Translations under genes and position numbers: made by a program
Shown: one piece after another, positions 15,888-23,702 of the stretch
Layout: every line of letters begins with the position of its first letter
Position numbering within the stretch: the stretch's first letter is position 1
Notes under the pieces: generated by a model
The model's input: the letters and a program-made list of their open reading frames with translations, nothing else
Told to the model about the DNA's origin: nothing
Database searches by the model: none
From: Pseudoselenomonas ruminantium
GTDB taxonomy: Bacteria; Bacillota; Negativicutes; Selenomonadales; Selenomonadaceae
Assembly (NCBI GenBank): GCA_902780915.1
Contig: CACZHK010000053.1
Span: forward strand, 1 to 34,133
Direction of reading: 5' to 3'
DNA: 34,133 nt

Positions 15888-16802
15888 TCAGCTATTCCTT
15901 CCCACAATCTCGCTATAGACGAACCCTTCTCTGACCCCGGAGTCGCTGTAGGTGATCTCCCTGCACTGGAATCTTCTGGCCATTACATCGGCGATGATCA
16001 GCCCCGGTATGACGGTCTTCAGTCTTTCCGGCACCGCCTTCATGAGCATGATGGCCATTTCCTGGGTGACACCGTGATCACGGAGGAAGGTACTGATGAG
16101 AGTCGACAGCCGCCTGGCCTCCATGCGGTTATTTACCGCTGGCTGGTTGAAAAGCTCATTGTAAAGAGCCAGTCCACCTTTGAAGGTGCCACCTATGCCT
16201 ATGAGCGCCGATTCTCGCACGTCTGCAAAGGCTGTCGCCGCACCGACGGTGGCCTCTGCCTCACGGTACATCTCCAGGCACTCGGTAATGTCCGGCAGGA
16301 TGCCGTTCACATACTTGGAGTGAAAAAGCAGGGAGCCTATGGGCAGGCTTACCTTATTGCAGATTTCCTTTGACTTGTAAGACACAATCTCCGTGCTGCC
16401 GCCACCAATGTCCACCAGCAGGCCATCTTCGGCGGGAATGCCGTGGAGCGCTCCCACGAAATCAAAGGTAGCCTCCTCGTCTCCACTGATGATCCGAATG
16501 GGCAGCCCCACAGCGTGCTCGATGATGCCTACGGCAGTTTCGCTGTTCTTGCAGTTCCGCAGGGCCGCCGTGGTGAAGGCATAGACTTCAGTGATGTTGA
16601 AGCTGTAGAGAAATCCCTTGAACTCCTGCAACACTTCTACTGCCTTGGCTATCCCCTCAGGGGACATGACCCCGTCATGGACATAAGCCGCCAGTCCCAC
16701 CCTGTGCTTCTGCTTCATCAGGAATTCAACCCGATCCCCCTCAATGAGGTAGATAGCCATGCGGATAGTGTTGGAGCCTATGTCAATGATACCGTAAAGC
16801 AT
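15888..16802 (-). CDS. Ppx/GppA family phosphatase
   Basis: A 304-residue member of the exopolyphosphatase/guanosine pentaphosphatase family (ASKHA fold). The P-loop-like phosphate motifs are DIGSNTIRMAIY at residues 7-18 and LLVDIGGGSTEIVSY near residue 128, and AFTTAALRNCKN lies between. The protein has only the catalytic two-domain core and lacks the C-terminal HD-like domain of E. coli Ppx, as is usual for short Firmicutes members. It may degrade polyphosphate or pppGpp; the sequence does not decide. Its ATG lies three bases after the stop of the threonine-synthase-like gene, so both are read from one transcript. Confidence 0.88.
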   Translation of the reverse strand: MLYGIIDIGSNTIRMAIYLIEGDRVEFLMKQKHRVGLAAYVHDGVMSPEGIAKAVEVLQEFKGFLYSFNITEVYAFTTAALRNCKNSETAVGIIEHAVGLPIRIISGDEEATFDFVGALHGIPAEDGLLVDIGGGSTEIVSYKSKEICNKVSLPIGSLLFHSKYVNGILPDITECLEMYREAEATVGAATAFADVRESALIGIGGTFKGGLALYNELFNQPAVNNRMEARRLSTLISTFLRDHGVTQEMAIMLMKAVPERLKTVIPGLIIADVMARRFQCREITYSDSGVREGFVYSEIVGRNS

Positions 16803-16805
16803 GGC

Positions 16806-17801
16806 TTACCTCTTGAGGCCCGTAGCGGTGAGAGGCACCACCACGCGGTAGTTGTCCGGCTTGCCGGCCTGGAAGAAGCGCTCGGCTGCGGCCAGAGCGC
16901 AGGCTGCGGAAAGCTCCACATAGATGCCCGCCTTGCCCAGGCGCTTCTGGGCTTCGATGATCTCCTCGTCCTTCACGGTCATCATGTCGCCATGGCAGTT
17001 CTTGAGCGCCTTCAGGATGGCAAGTCCCCGCTTGGGACGCTCGATGCGGATGGCGCGGGCGATGGAGGCAGTCTTGGGCTGCGGCTCCAAGCCGTGGAAA
17101 GCCTCATAGAGGGGCGCGCACTTCTCGCTCTGGACACCCACAATCTGGGGCAGGCGGCCCAATTCAAGGAAGCCATAATAAAGCCCCATCAAGAGGGAGC
17201 CGTTGCCCACGGGCACAAAGATATAGTCAGGCACATGCTCACCCAGCTGCTTGTAGATTTCCTTGGCCATGGACTTCACGCCCTCCACGAAGAGGGGGTT
17301 GTACACATGGGAAGCATAGTAAGCATCCCCCAGATTTTCCTTCACCACGGAGCAGGCCCGCATACGGCCATTCTCCACCTTCTTGATGGAAGCCCCATAG
17401 GACTCGATCTGGTGCAGGATTTCCTGTGAAGTATCATCCGGCACGTAGACCTCGCACTCCATGCCCGCAGCTGCCGCATAAGCGGCAATGGCAGCGCCTG
17501 CGTTGCCCGCAGAGTCCAGGGCAATCTTCTCGATGCCCACATGCTTGATCTCATTGATGAGACGGCGGGCGCCGCGATCCTTGAAGGAACCCGTGGGCTG
17601 AGTGCCCTCCAGCTTCAAGAGGAAATCCAGCTTGCCGGACTTGAAGTGTACCAGCGGAGTCACCACCTCGCCCAAGGAGATCTCATCCGCATACTCCTCC
17701 CCCGGATCCCTGTGCAGCTTGAACATGCCGCCACATTCGCACTGATAGGAATGGCTGTTGATAGGATATTTCTTCTTGCACTTTTCGCAGTAAAAATACA
17801 T
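16806..17801 (-). CDS. Threonine synthase-like PLP-dependent enzyme
   Basis: The protein is a fold type II PLP enzyme of 331 residues. An N-terminal zinc-ribbon-like block has Cys at residues 5, 8, 21 and 23 (CEKCKKKYP to CECGG), as in many archaeal-type threonine synthases. The PLP lysine is in TGSFKDRGARR (about residue 74), and the glycine-rich phosphate loop is SAGNAGAAIAAYAAAAG followed by VPVGNGSLLMG. Threonine synthase makes threonine from O-phosphohomoserine. Threonine dehydratase, cysteine synthase or diaminopropionate lyase activity cannot be excluded. GGGAGG stands before the ATG. It is the first gene of a pair with Ppx/GppA and is divergent from the Fic gene. Confidence 0.8.
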   Translation of the reverse strand: MYFYCEKCKKKYPINSHSYQCECGGMFKLHRDPGEEYADEISLGEVVTPLVHFKSGKLDFLLKLEGTQPTGSFKDRGARRLINEIKHVGIEKIALDSAGNAGAAIAAYAAAAGMECEVYVPDDTSQEILHQIESYGASIKKVENGRMRACSVVKENLGDAYYASHVYNPLFVEGVKSMAKEIYKQLGEHVPDYIFVPVGNGSLLMGLYYGFLELGRLPQIVGVQSEKCAPLYEAFHGLEPQPKTASIARAIRIERPKRGLAILKALKNCHGDMMTVKDEEIIEAQKRLGKAGIYVELSAACALAAAERFFQAGKPDNYRVVVPLTATGLKR

Positions 17802-17964
17802 CTAAAAGCACCTCCCGCGCCGACAGGCCACATCAATCCCCTTGCCCGCCGACTAGATATAGAGACAACTATCACAGAGTTATGTACCATGCTGTATATT
17901 TCGCCACTAATCCTGCTTTTCCTGCTTGAAGTTTTGATTCGTGATAGAAAATACGTAGGTTGTT

Positions 17965-17999
17965 TTTCTGCATATAATATGCTATTTTATATGCAGAAA
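17965..17999 (+). promoter_or_regulatory. Inverted repeat over the -10 and ribosome site of the Fic gene
   Basis: TTTCTGCATATAA (17965-17977) is perfectly inverted at 17987-17999. The left arm overlaps TATAAT (17973-17978) preceded by TG, an extended -10; the right arm overlaps the ribosome site AAAGGCGG. No good -35 is seen. It could be an operator, perhaps for the Fic protein itself through its C-terminal winged helix, or an RNA hairpin that hides the ribosome site. Confidence 0.5.
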
Positions 18000-18011
18000 G
18001 GCGGTACCTAT

Positions 18012-19058
18012 ATGCATATCTTTGACTACACCTTCCTGGACAAGGGACTGTTGCCTGCCTCGCTGACCAATATCACTGCCAACATCTACGGCCTGCGCTC
18101 TGCCTCAGGTCTGCGGCGCAGTGCCCACCGGCAGATTTTCACCGAGCTGGAGAAGGTCGCTCGTATCCAGTCTGTCAAAAGTTCCAATGCCATCGAAGGC
18201 ATCATCACCAGCGATGAGCGCCTCGCTGCCATCGTGAACGGCAGCAGTGCTCCCCTCAACCATGATGAAGCTGAGATTGCAGGCTACAGGGATGCCCTGA
18301 GTTCCATCCATACCAATTTCCAGAATTTGGATTTCTGCGAAAAAGACATCCTCTCCCTCCATGCCCAGCTCCTCACCCCCGGCGGCAGCGAGGATGCCGG
18401 GCAGTACAAGGGAAACGACAACCTCATATTGGAAATCGATGACCGCGGGCAGCGGCGGGTACGCTTCCGCCCGGTACCTGCCAAGGAAACCCAGGGAGCC
18501 ATGCAGCAGCTCACTTTAGCTTACATAGAGGCCAGGAGCAATGCCAATATCAACCAGCTCCTGCTCATTCCCTGCGTCATCCTCGATTTTCTCTGCATAC
18601 ATCCCTTCCGGGACGGCAATGGCCGCATGTCCCGTCTGCTCTCCTTGCTGCTGCTATACAAAAATGATTTCCAGGCAGGCAAGTACATTTCCTTCGAGGA
18701 GCAGATAAACAATTATAAGCAGCTTTACTATGCTTCCCTGCAGGAATCCAGTCAGGGCTGGCATGAAAACCGCTCCGACTACATGCCTTTCATAAAGAAT
18801 TTCCTGTCCATGCTCTATATGTGCTACAAAGAGCTGGACAAGCGCTTCGCCGTCCTGCAGGGCAGGAAAATCACCAAAAAAGCCCGCATCGAAGCCACCA
18901 TGGAAAATTCCCTCCCCCCCCTCTCCAAGCGTGACCTCTGCAATCTCCTCCCCGATGTCAGCCTCACCACCGTGGAGGCCGTGCTGGGCAGGATGCTGAA
19001 AGAGGGAAGGATACGGCGCATAGGACAGGGACGGGCCACAAGGTATATACGGGCGTAA
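18012..19058 (+). CDS. Fic-domain protein (putative AMPylator) with C-terminal winged helix
   Basis: Fic proteins transfer AMP or similar groups onto proteins. The 348-residue protein has an N-terminal Fic_N-like region with the inhibitory motif SSNAIEG (residues 57-63, S/TxxxEG), so it is class II and self-inhibited by its own helix. The catalytic loop HPFRDGNGRMSR is complete at 197-208. A C-terminal segment (about 290-348) reads as a winged helix-turn-helix (DLCNLLPDVSLTTVEAVLGRML), common in this subfamily. The open frame extends far upstream, but the ATG at 18012 has AAAGGCGG seven bases before it and begins the conserved domain. It directly precedes the AT-rich helicase-HNH island; whether they cooperate is unknown. 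Confidence 0.88.
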   Translation: MHIFDYTFLDKGLLPASLTNITANIYGLRSASGLRRSAHRQIFTELEKVARIQSVKSSNAIEGIITSDERLAAIVNGSSAPLNHDEAEIAGYRDALSSIHTNFQNLDFCEKDILSLHAQLLTPGGSEDAGQYKGNDNLILEIDDRGQRRVRFRPVPAKETQGAMQQLTLAYIEARSNANINQLLLIPCVILDFLCIHPFRDGNGRMSRLLSLLLLYKNDFQAGKYISFEEQINNYKQLYYASLQESSQGWHENRSDYMPFIKNFLSMLYMCYKELDKRFAVLQGRKITKKARIEATMENSLPPLSKRDLCNLLPDVSLTTVEAVLGRMLKEGRIRRIGQGRATRYIRA

Positions 19059-19189
19059 AGATGAAGTCTTGGAATTGTCTTTTACAAATAGCAGGAGGAA
19101 AGGAGCTGCTCTACCTAGAATAGATAGAGCATGTTTTGGGGGTAAAATGTCCTGTAGAGTCTGCAATCAACTCTCTACATCATAAGACG

Positions 19190-19219
19190 AGATTGTGGAT
19201 ATCTTGTGATTCGTATAAA
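19190..19219 (+). promoter_or_regulatory. Candidate promoter for the helicase-HNH operon
   Basis: TTGTGG and TATAAA are separated by about 15 bases, shorter than the ideal 17, some 30 bases before the gene. The elements fit a sigma-70 promoter only moderately. Confidence 0.3.
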
Positions 19220-19243
19220 ACATAATTGAAGGGGGCATTAACA

Positions 19244-21526
19244 GTGCAACAGGAATATATTGAATTTCCTGCAGCAGGAGAAGTACATCCCATTCCTGGA
19301 GCAAATACCAGGCATCCATATCAACATCAGCTTGAGGCAATAAAAGCTCTCGACTGTATGGATAGTGAAAAAAATAATTATAGTACCTTGTTAGTTTTGC
19401 CTACTGGTGGAGGCAAAACCTATACAGCGTCTACGTGGCTTATGCGTCATGCACTCGATAAGGAGAAGAAAATTCTTTGGCTTGCCCATCGCCAAACCTT
19501 GCTGGATCAAGCTGCAGAATCTTTTCAGAAATTCGCTTTTTCTACAGAAATCCCCCATATTTCTTCATTCCGATATCGCATAGTATCAGGTTCATCCAAT
19601 CATGACAAGACTATCAATATACAGCCAAGTGATAACTTGCTTATTATAAGTAAGGACAGCATAGGAAGAAAGTCTAATTTAGATCGTCTCGATTCCTGGC
19701 TGGCAAATGAAAATGAAATTTTTCTTGTAATTGATGAGGCTCACCATTCTACGGCAAAAACTTATCGACGCGTGATTGATTATGTCAAAAATAAAGTACT
19801 GAATGTTAAACTTATCGGTCTTACGGCTACGCCTTTTAGGACTGCTGAGAATGAACAAGGACTATTAGCACTGATTTATAAAGATGGTATTGTAGATGGT
19901 AAGTTACGTGAGAATGACATAGGCATAGTCTATAAGATAGACTTGAAAGAGCTTATCAATAGGCAAATTCTATCTCATCCTCATTTTGAAACCTATTATA
20001 CAGATGAAGAATATGGTGTAGGTATTGGCATTTCTGCCCTGGAAAGTATCCAACATCTTGATACATTGCCTCCAGACATTGCCCAAGAAATAGCAGAAAG
20101 CGGGCCACGCAATAAACTTATTGTTGATACATATTTGAAGAAAGCCTCCGAATATGGGCAAACAATTGTATTTGCTGTGAGCATCGTTCATGCCATTGCT
20201 TTATCAAAGCTTTTTAACAAAGCAGGAGTCAAAGCCGAGTACATTGTTTCCACCATAAAAGATGGTATAACCGGGGCCACTATTGGTCAAAAAGATATCA
20301 ATGAGCGTATAGAGCGTTACAAAACTGGCAAAGTGCAGGTACTCATAAATGTCAACATTTTAACCGAAGGCATTGACCTTCCTATGACAAAGACTGTTTT
20401 CCTAGCGAGGCCAACGGTTTCTACTATTTTGATGACGCAAATGATAGGACGAGCCCTGCGTGGCACAAAGGCTGGCGGAACGTCTATGGCCTACATTGTA
20501 TCATTTGTAGACAAATGGAACGACCATATTGCGTGGGTAAGTCCCGATACTATTTTTGTAGGTGATGGAAATACTTTTGTAGATAACGATACAGAATACC
20601 AAAAGCGTGATATACGCTTGATAGCAATATCCAAGCTCGAGGAATTTGCCGATATACTAAATGATGCCATAGACACTACTGCCTTGGAAGCAGTGCCATT
20701 TTCTGAGCGTATCCCTGTTGGCATGTATGCGTTTCAATATCAGACAGAGGAAGGCGTAGATTTCTCCTGTCAGGTTATGGTATACAACAGCACTCGAGAA
20801 GCCTATGATAAAATGATGAAATCATTGCCTGCACTCTTTTCAGATATAAATGTTGACGAAGAATTCTTATCGGAAGCTACGTTGACAAAACTGGAAATGG
20901 CTTGTCGTAGTTGTTTCTTCAGCAGTGATATGGTACCACCTTATGACCACAATGATATACGACATATCATAAGCTATTATGCTCAGAAGGAATCCGAACC
21001 CAACTTTTATACATTTGACCAGATAGACAGGAGTAAATTAGACGTTCAAGCCATAGCCAATACCATCTGGGATGAGGATATGGGACAGAAAAGGAAGAAA
21101 GAATATCTCGATGAATTGTGGGACGGAAGTGATGATAACCTTCTGCAATTATTCTTTGGCAAGAAGATTTACTTCTTAAAAATGGTCGATATAGAGCTGC
21201 TAAAAATTTCCGATCCTCAAATTTATGGTTATAGAGCAAATGTTGTTAAAGATAAATACCCTATTGAGAAATTCTCCTTAACTAAAATTAGAGAGATAAA
21301 TCCGAAATTAGAAAGCGAACTACGTGAAGGAACATTTAAGAAAGCCAATGTCAGTGACGGATATGTATGCGCGCGCTGTGGCAAAACATTTAAAGACCGC
21401 AAGTTCCTACAAGTTGACCACATCATCCCCATGAACCAAGGAGGCTTATCTGTGCTGGATAATTTGCAGATTCTTTGCCGTAAATGCAATGCTGTAAAAA
21501 GTGATAAGATAGAAGGGACAACTTGA
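19244..21526 (+). CDS. SF2 DEAD/DEAH helicase fused to C-terminal HNH nuclease
   Basis: This protein of about 760 residues is a superfamily 2 helicase or translocase. Walker A LPTGGGKT is at residues 52-59, the DEAH box VIDEAHHST at 162-170, motif III-like GLTATPFRT at 192-200, motif V LTEGIDLP near 373-380 and motif VI QMIGRALRG at 399-407, as in type I restriction R subunits. The middle (about 420-690) is not recognised. The end is a full HNH nuclease: Cys709/Cys712, Asp725-His726, Asn740, and Cys745/Cys748-Asn749. The start is GTG (19244) with AAGGGGG eight bases before; a TTG 18 bases upstream is the open-frame limit. Its stop overlaps the next gene by one base. The fusion and AT-rich context suggest DNA-targeting defence, which is inference. 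It lacks methylase and specificity partners, so it is not an ordinary restriction system. Confidence 0.88.
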   Translation: MQQEYIEFPAAGEVHPIPGANTRHPYQHQLEAIKALDCMDSEKNNYSTLLVLPTGGGKTYTASTWLMRHALDKEKKILWLAHRQTLLDQAAESFQKFAFSTEIPHISSFRYRIVSGSSNHDKTINIQPSDNLLIISKDSIGRKSNLDRLDSWLANENEIFLVIDEAHHSTAKTYRRVIDYVKNKVLNVKLIGLTATPFRTAENEQGLLALIYKDGIVDGKLRENDIGIVYKIDLKELINRQILSHPHFETYYTDEEYGVGIGISALESIQHLDTLPPDIAQEIAESGPRNKLIVDTYLKKASEYGQTIVFAVSIVHAIALSKLFNKAGVKAEYIVSTIKDGITGATIGQKDINERIERYKTGKVQVLINVNILTEGIDLPMTKTVFLARPTVSTILMTQMIGRALRGTKAGGTSMAYIVSFVDKWNDHIAWVSPDTIFVGDGNTFVDNDTEYQKRDIRLIAISKLEEFADILNDAIDTTALEAVPFSERIPVGMYAFQYQTEEGVDFSCQVMVYNSTREAYDKMMKSLPALFSDINVDEEFLSEATLTKLEMACRSCFFSSDMVPPYDHNDIRHIISYYAQKESEPNFYTFDQIDRSKLDVQAIANTIWDEDMGQKRKKEYLDELWDGSDDNLLQLFFGKKIYFLKMVDIELLKISDPQIYGYRANVVKDKYPIEKFSLTKIREINPKLESELREGTFKKANVSDGYVCARCGKTFKDRKFLQVDHIIPMNQGGLSVLDNLQILCRKCNAVKSDKIEGTT

Positions 21527-22053
21527 TGAACGAACTTCTATACACCGCTTTAGATGTAGCGTGTATTGTAGATAATTTAGGACTCTCTATCAAACAGACC
21601 ATTCATTTAGCCAAGCGTATGCACGATGAGGACAAAAATTATTTGGCCGCTGAATATCGCGGATCTTATCGGAAGTGGCTGTTGGATATTCTGTATTGGT
21701 CGGAATATATGCTGGATAAAATTACCCTAGATGCTGAATTCCCATCGGTGCGGATAATCTCTGATGGAAAAGTAGATATAGATTCAATGATGCGGGACGA
21801 TTTTGACATTGACCTGCTATTTAAAAAAGTCCGTATACAGATTATTTACCTTGGCAAAAAAGATTATGTTCGCATGAAGTTAAGAACGCTTATGTCAGAA
21901 TATGGTTATAAACGCAGATCAAAAGAATTCGTAAGCTTCATCAAGACCCGTCTACACTTTTATCATATCCAGACCACGTTGCGAGGAAATGAAATATGTG
22001 ATATCGAAACCATGAGGAATATAGATAATATGATAACATTTCGCATAAGATAA
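21526..22053 (+). CDS. Hypothetical partner of the helicase-HNH protein (175 aa)
   Basis: I do not recognise this protein. It is predicted soluble and mainly helical, with an acidic centre (MMRDDFDIDLLFKKVRIQ, about residues 86-103) and a basic C-terminal third (YGYKRRSKEFVSFIKTRLHF). No nuclease, nucleotide-binding or membrane motif is visible. Its ATG shares the A of the helicase stop codon (TGATG) and an AGAAGGG site sits eight bases before, so translation is coupled and the two products are probably made in fixed ratio. A DNA- or RNA-recognition, sensor or inhibitor subunit are all possible. Base composition is as AT-rich as the helicase gene. Confidence 0.8.
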   Translation: MNELLYTALDVACIVDNLGLSIKQTIHLAKRMHDEDKNYLAAEYRGSYRKWLLDILYWSEYMLDKITLDAEFPSVRIISDGKVDIDSMMRDDFDIDLLFKKVRIQIIYLGKKDYVRMKLRTLMSEYGYKRRSKEFVSFIKTRLHFYHIQTTLRGNEICDIETMRNIDNMITFRIR

Positions 22054-22165
22054 AAAATCAACTTTCAAATAAAATGGACATATAAATCGGCCATAGGCAT
22101 ATGTCCTGCACTTTGGGCAGAATAATTCTGACATAGCTAAATATCAAATTGCATGTACTGACAAG

Positions 22166-22219
22166 GACGTAAAAAGAGAACTCCTGCCCCCCCAAAAAAA
22201 AGGGGGACGGGAGCTCTCT
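22166..22219 (-). terminator. Terminator of the AICAR transformylase gene
   Basis: On the minus strand AGAGAGCTCCCGTCCCCC, a T8 loop, then the mostly complementary GGGGGGGCAGGAGTTCTCT, followed by TTTTT. G-T pairs bridge the few mismatches. It starts ten bases after the stop. Positions 22054-22165 hold no gene that I can support. Confidence 0.8.
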
Positions 22220-22229
22220 TTCATTATTC

Positions 22230-23405
22230 TTAGTGATGGAAAAGCCTGATATGGGTCATGGCCATGGCGATATTGTACTTGTCACAGGTTTCGATGACAT
22301 TATCATCGCGGATGGAGCCGCCGGCCTGGGCTATGTATTCCACGCCACTCTTGTGGGCGCGCTCCACGTTGTCGCCGAAGGGGAAGAAAGCATCAGAGCC
22401 GAGGGATACGCCCTTCAGAGTCTTCAGCCAGGCTGCCTTTTCTTCTCTGGTGAAGACAGGCGGCTTCTCGGTGAAGATGTTCTTCCAAGCCTCGGTTTCC
22501 AAAAGATCCTGCCACTCTTCCCCCACATAGACATCAATGGCATTGTCCCTGTCCGGGCGGCGCACATCCTCGCGGAAGGGGAGATCCTGCACCTGGGGGG
22601 CCTGGCGCAGATACCAGATATCAGCTTTGCTCCCTGCCAGGCGGGTGCAATGGACGCGGGACTGCTGGCCTGCGCCGATGCCGATGGCCTGTCCGTCTTT
22701 TGCGTAGCAGACGGAGTTGGACTGGGTGTACTTCAAGGTGATGAGGGCAATGAGAAGGTCACGCTCGGCTCCCTCGGGGATTTCTTTGTTTTTGGTGGGA
22801 CGCTCGGAAAGGCATTCGGTGGTGAGCTTCACTTCGTTGCGCTGCTGCTCGAAGGTCACGCCAAAGACCTGCTTGCGCTCTATGGCCTCGGGCTGATAGT
22901 CCACGTCCATCTGCAGCACCAGATAGGTGCCCTTGCGCTTGGATTTCAAAATTTCCAGGGCCTCATCAGAATAGGACGGAGCGATGATGCCATCGGAAAC
23001 CTCACGCTTCAAAAAAGAAGCGGTCTGGGCATCGCATTCGTCAGACAGGGCCACGAAGTCGCCATAGGAAGACATGCGGTCAGCGCCCCGAGCGCGGATA
23101 TAGGCAGTAGCCACAGGACTCAGCTCCACGCCCTCCACGAAGTAAGCCTTCTGCAGGCTCTCGGACAGGGGCACAGCCACGGCAGCCCCCGCCGGGCTCA
23201 CGTGCTTGAAAGAAGCGGCGGCAGGCAGGCCCGTAGCTTCACGTAGCTCCCGCACCAGCTGCCAGCTGTTCAAAGCGTCCAGCAGGTTGATGTAGCCGGG
23301 GCGGCCATTTAAGACCTTGAAGGGCAGCTCCCCTGTCTCCATAAAGACTCTGGCAGGTTTCTGATTGGGGTTGCAGCCATACTTGAGTTCCATTTCCTGT
23401 GCCAT
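22230..23405 (-). CDS. purH: Stand-alone AICAR transformylase (PurH C-terminal domain type)
   Basis: The enzyme formylates AICAR with 10-formyl-THF in the last part of purine synthesis. The 391 residues cover only the AICAR transformylase domain: the N-terminal sequence KYGCNPNQKPARVF and the catalytic Lys-His in SFKHVSPAGAAVAVP are present, and the last residues QAGGSIRDDNVIETCDKYNIAMAMT-like block is the family end. The IMP cyclohydrolase domain found in standard PurH is absent and must be encoded elsewhere. The start is ATG (23405) with AGGAG six bases before; the open frame beyond it is riboswitch sequence. It is under a ZTP riboswitch and strong promoter, and has its own terminator, so it is a single-gene unit. 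Confidence 0.92.
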   Translation of the reverse strand: MAQEMELKYGCNPNQKPARVFMETGELPFKVLNGRPGYINLLDALNSWQLVRELREATGLPAAASFKHVSPAGAAVAVPLSESLQKAYFVEGVELSPVATAYIRARGADRMSSYGDFVALSDECDAQTASFLKREVSDGIIAPSYSDEALEILKSKRKGTYLVLQMDVDYQPEAIERKQVFGVTFEQQRNEVKLTTECLSERPTKNKEIPEGAERDLLIALITLKYTQSNSVCYAKDGQAIGIGAGQQSRVHCTRLAGSKADIWYLRQAPQVQDLPFREDVRRPDRDNAIDVYVGEEWQDLLETEAWKNIFTEKPPVFTREEKAAWLKTLKGVSLGSDAFFPFGDNVERAHKSGVEYIAQAGGSIRDDNVIETCDKYNIAMAMTHIRLFHH

Positions 23406-23425
23406 GATACGCTCCTTTTTTGCAT

Positions 23426-23520
23426 AAAAAAATACCGACACTGCTCCAGGCTGTTGCCCAGACGGTCGGCTGATCTTCACTGTGCTCCCCTGGGGTATTC
23501 CCCTACCGTCAGTCACACAG
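23426..23520 (-). promoter_or_regulatory. ZTP (pfl) riboswitch with overlapping terminator
   Basis: The minus-strand leader contains the hallmark GCCGACCGTCTGGGCA (3' domain of ZTP riboswitches), preceded by GGGGAGCACAGTGAAG and a 5' domain closed by CTGTG/CACAG around a GGGG-AATA-CCCC hairpin and the ACTGACGG strand. The 3' domain can re-pair as CCGAC...CTGGGC-AACA-GCCTGG...GTCGG followed by TATTTTTTT (T run 23426-23432), a terminator. In known ZTP riboswitches ZMP/ZTP binding prevents such a terminator; ZTP signals low 10-formyl-THF, which fits control of an AICAR transformylase. Recognition is from memory of the consensus. Confidence 0.85.
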
Positions 23521-23531
23521 CTGATAATAAA

Positions 23532-23560
23532 AATCTATCATGGGCACCGCCCTCTGTCAA
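23532..23560 (-). promoter_or_regulatory. Promoter of the ZTP riboswitch-purH transcript
   Basis: On the minus strand a perfect -35 TTGACA (23555-23560), a 17-base spacer and TAGATT (23532-23537) as -10. Transcription would start near 23525, exactly where the riboswitch begins. Confidence 0.75.
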
Positions 23561-23702
23561 GAGGCGATACTTCCAATTATTTCCTAGTAAATCCTCTTTA
23601 TTTATGATATTATAAAACTGATAGGCTCGAAACCTGTCATATACGCACGTTTAATAAATAGAATTTCTTTTATTCTCTATAGGATTTGAGGGGGATTATT
23701 CC

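Larger units (their letters stand above)
19059..22053. other. AT-rich accessory island (helicase-HNH pair)
   Basis: From shortly after the Fic gene to the end of the second gene, base composition is plainly more AT-rich and codon third positions favour A/T, unlike the GC-rich genes on both sides. This points to horizontal acquisition. No integrase, transposase or tRNA is seen at the edges. The 185-base leading spacer has two weak hairpins (GCTCTA/TAGAGC and TGTAGAG/CTCTACA) and a candidate promoter. Confidence 0.65.

Noticed and set aside
17541..18011. N-terminal extension of the Fic frame
   Set aside because: It reads over the 5' end of the threonine-synthase-like gene and the promoter hairpin; the ATG at 18012 has the ribosome site and starts the conserved domain.
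21952..22134. 60-codon minus-strand frame starting MSELFCPKC, resembling a zinc ribbon
   Set aside because: It runs antisense into the helicase partner gene, has no second CxxC pair and no good ribosome site; at most a remnant.
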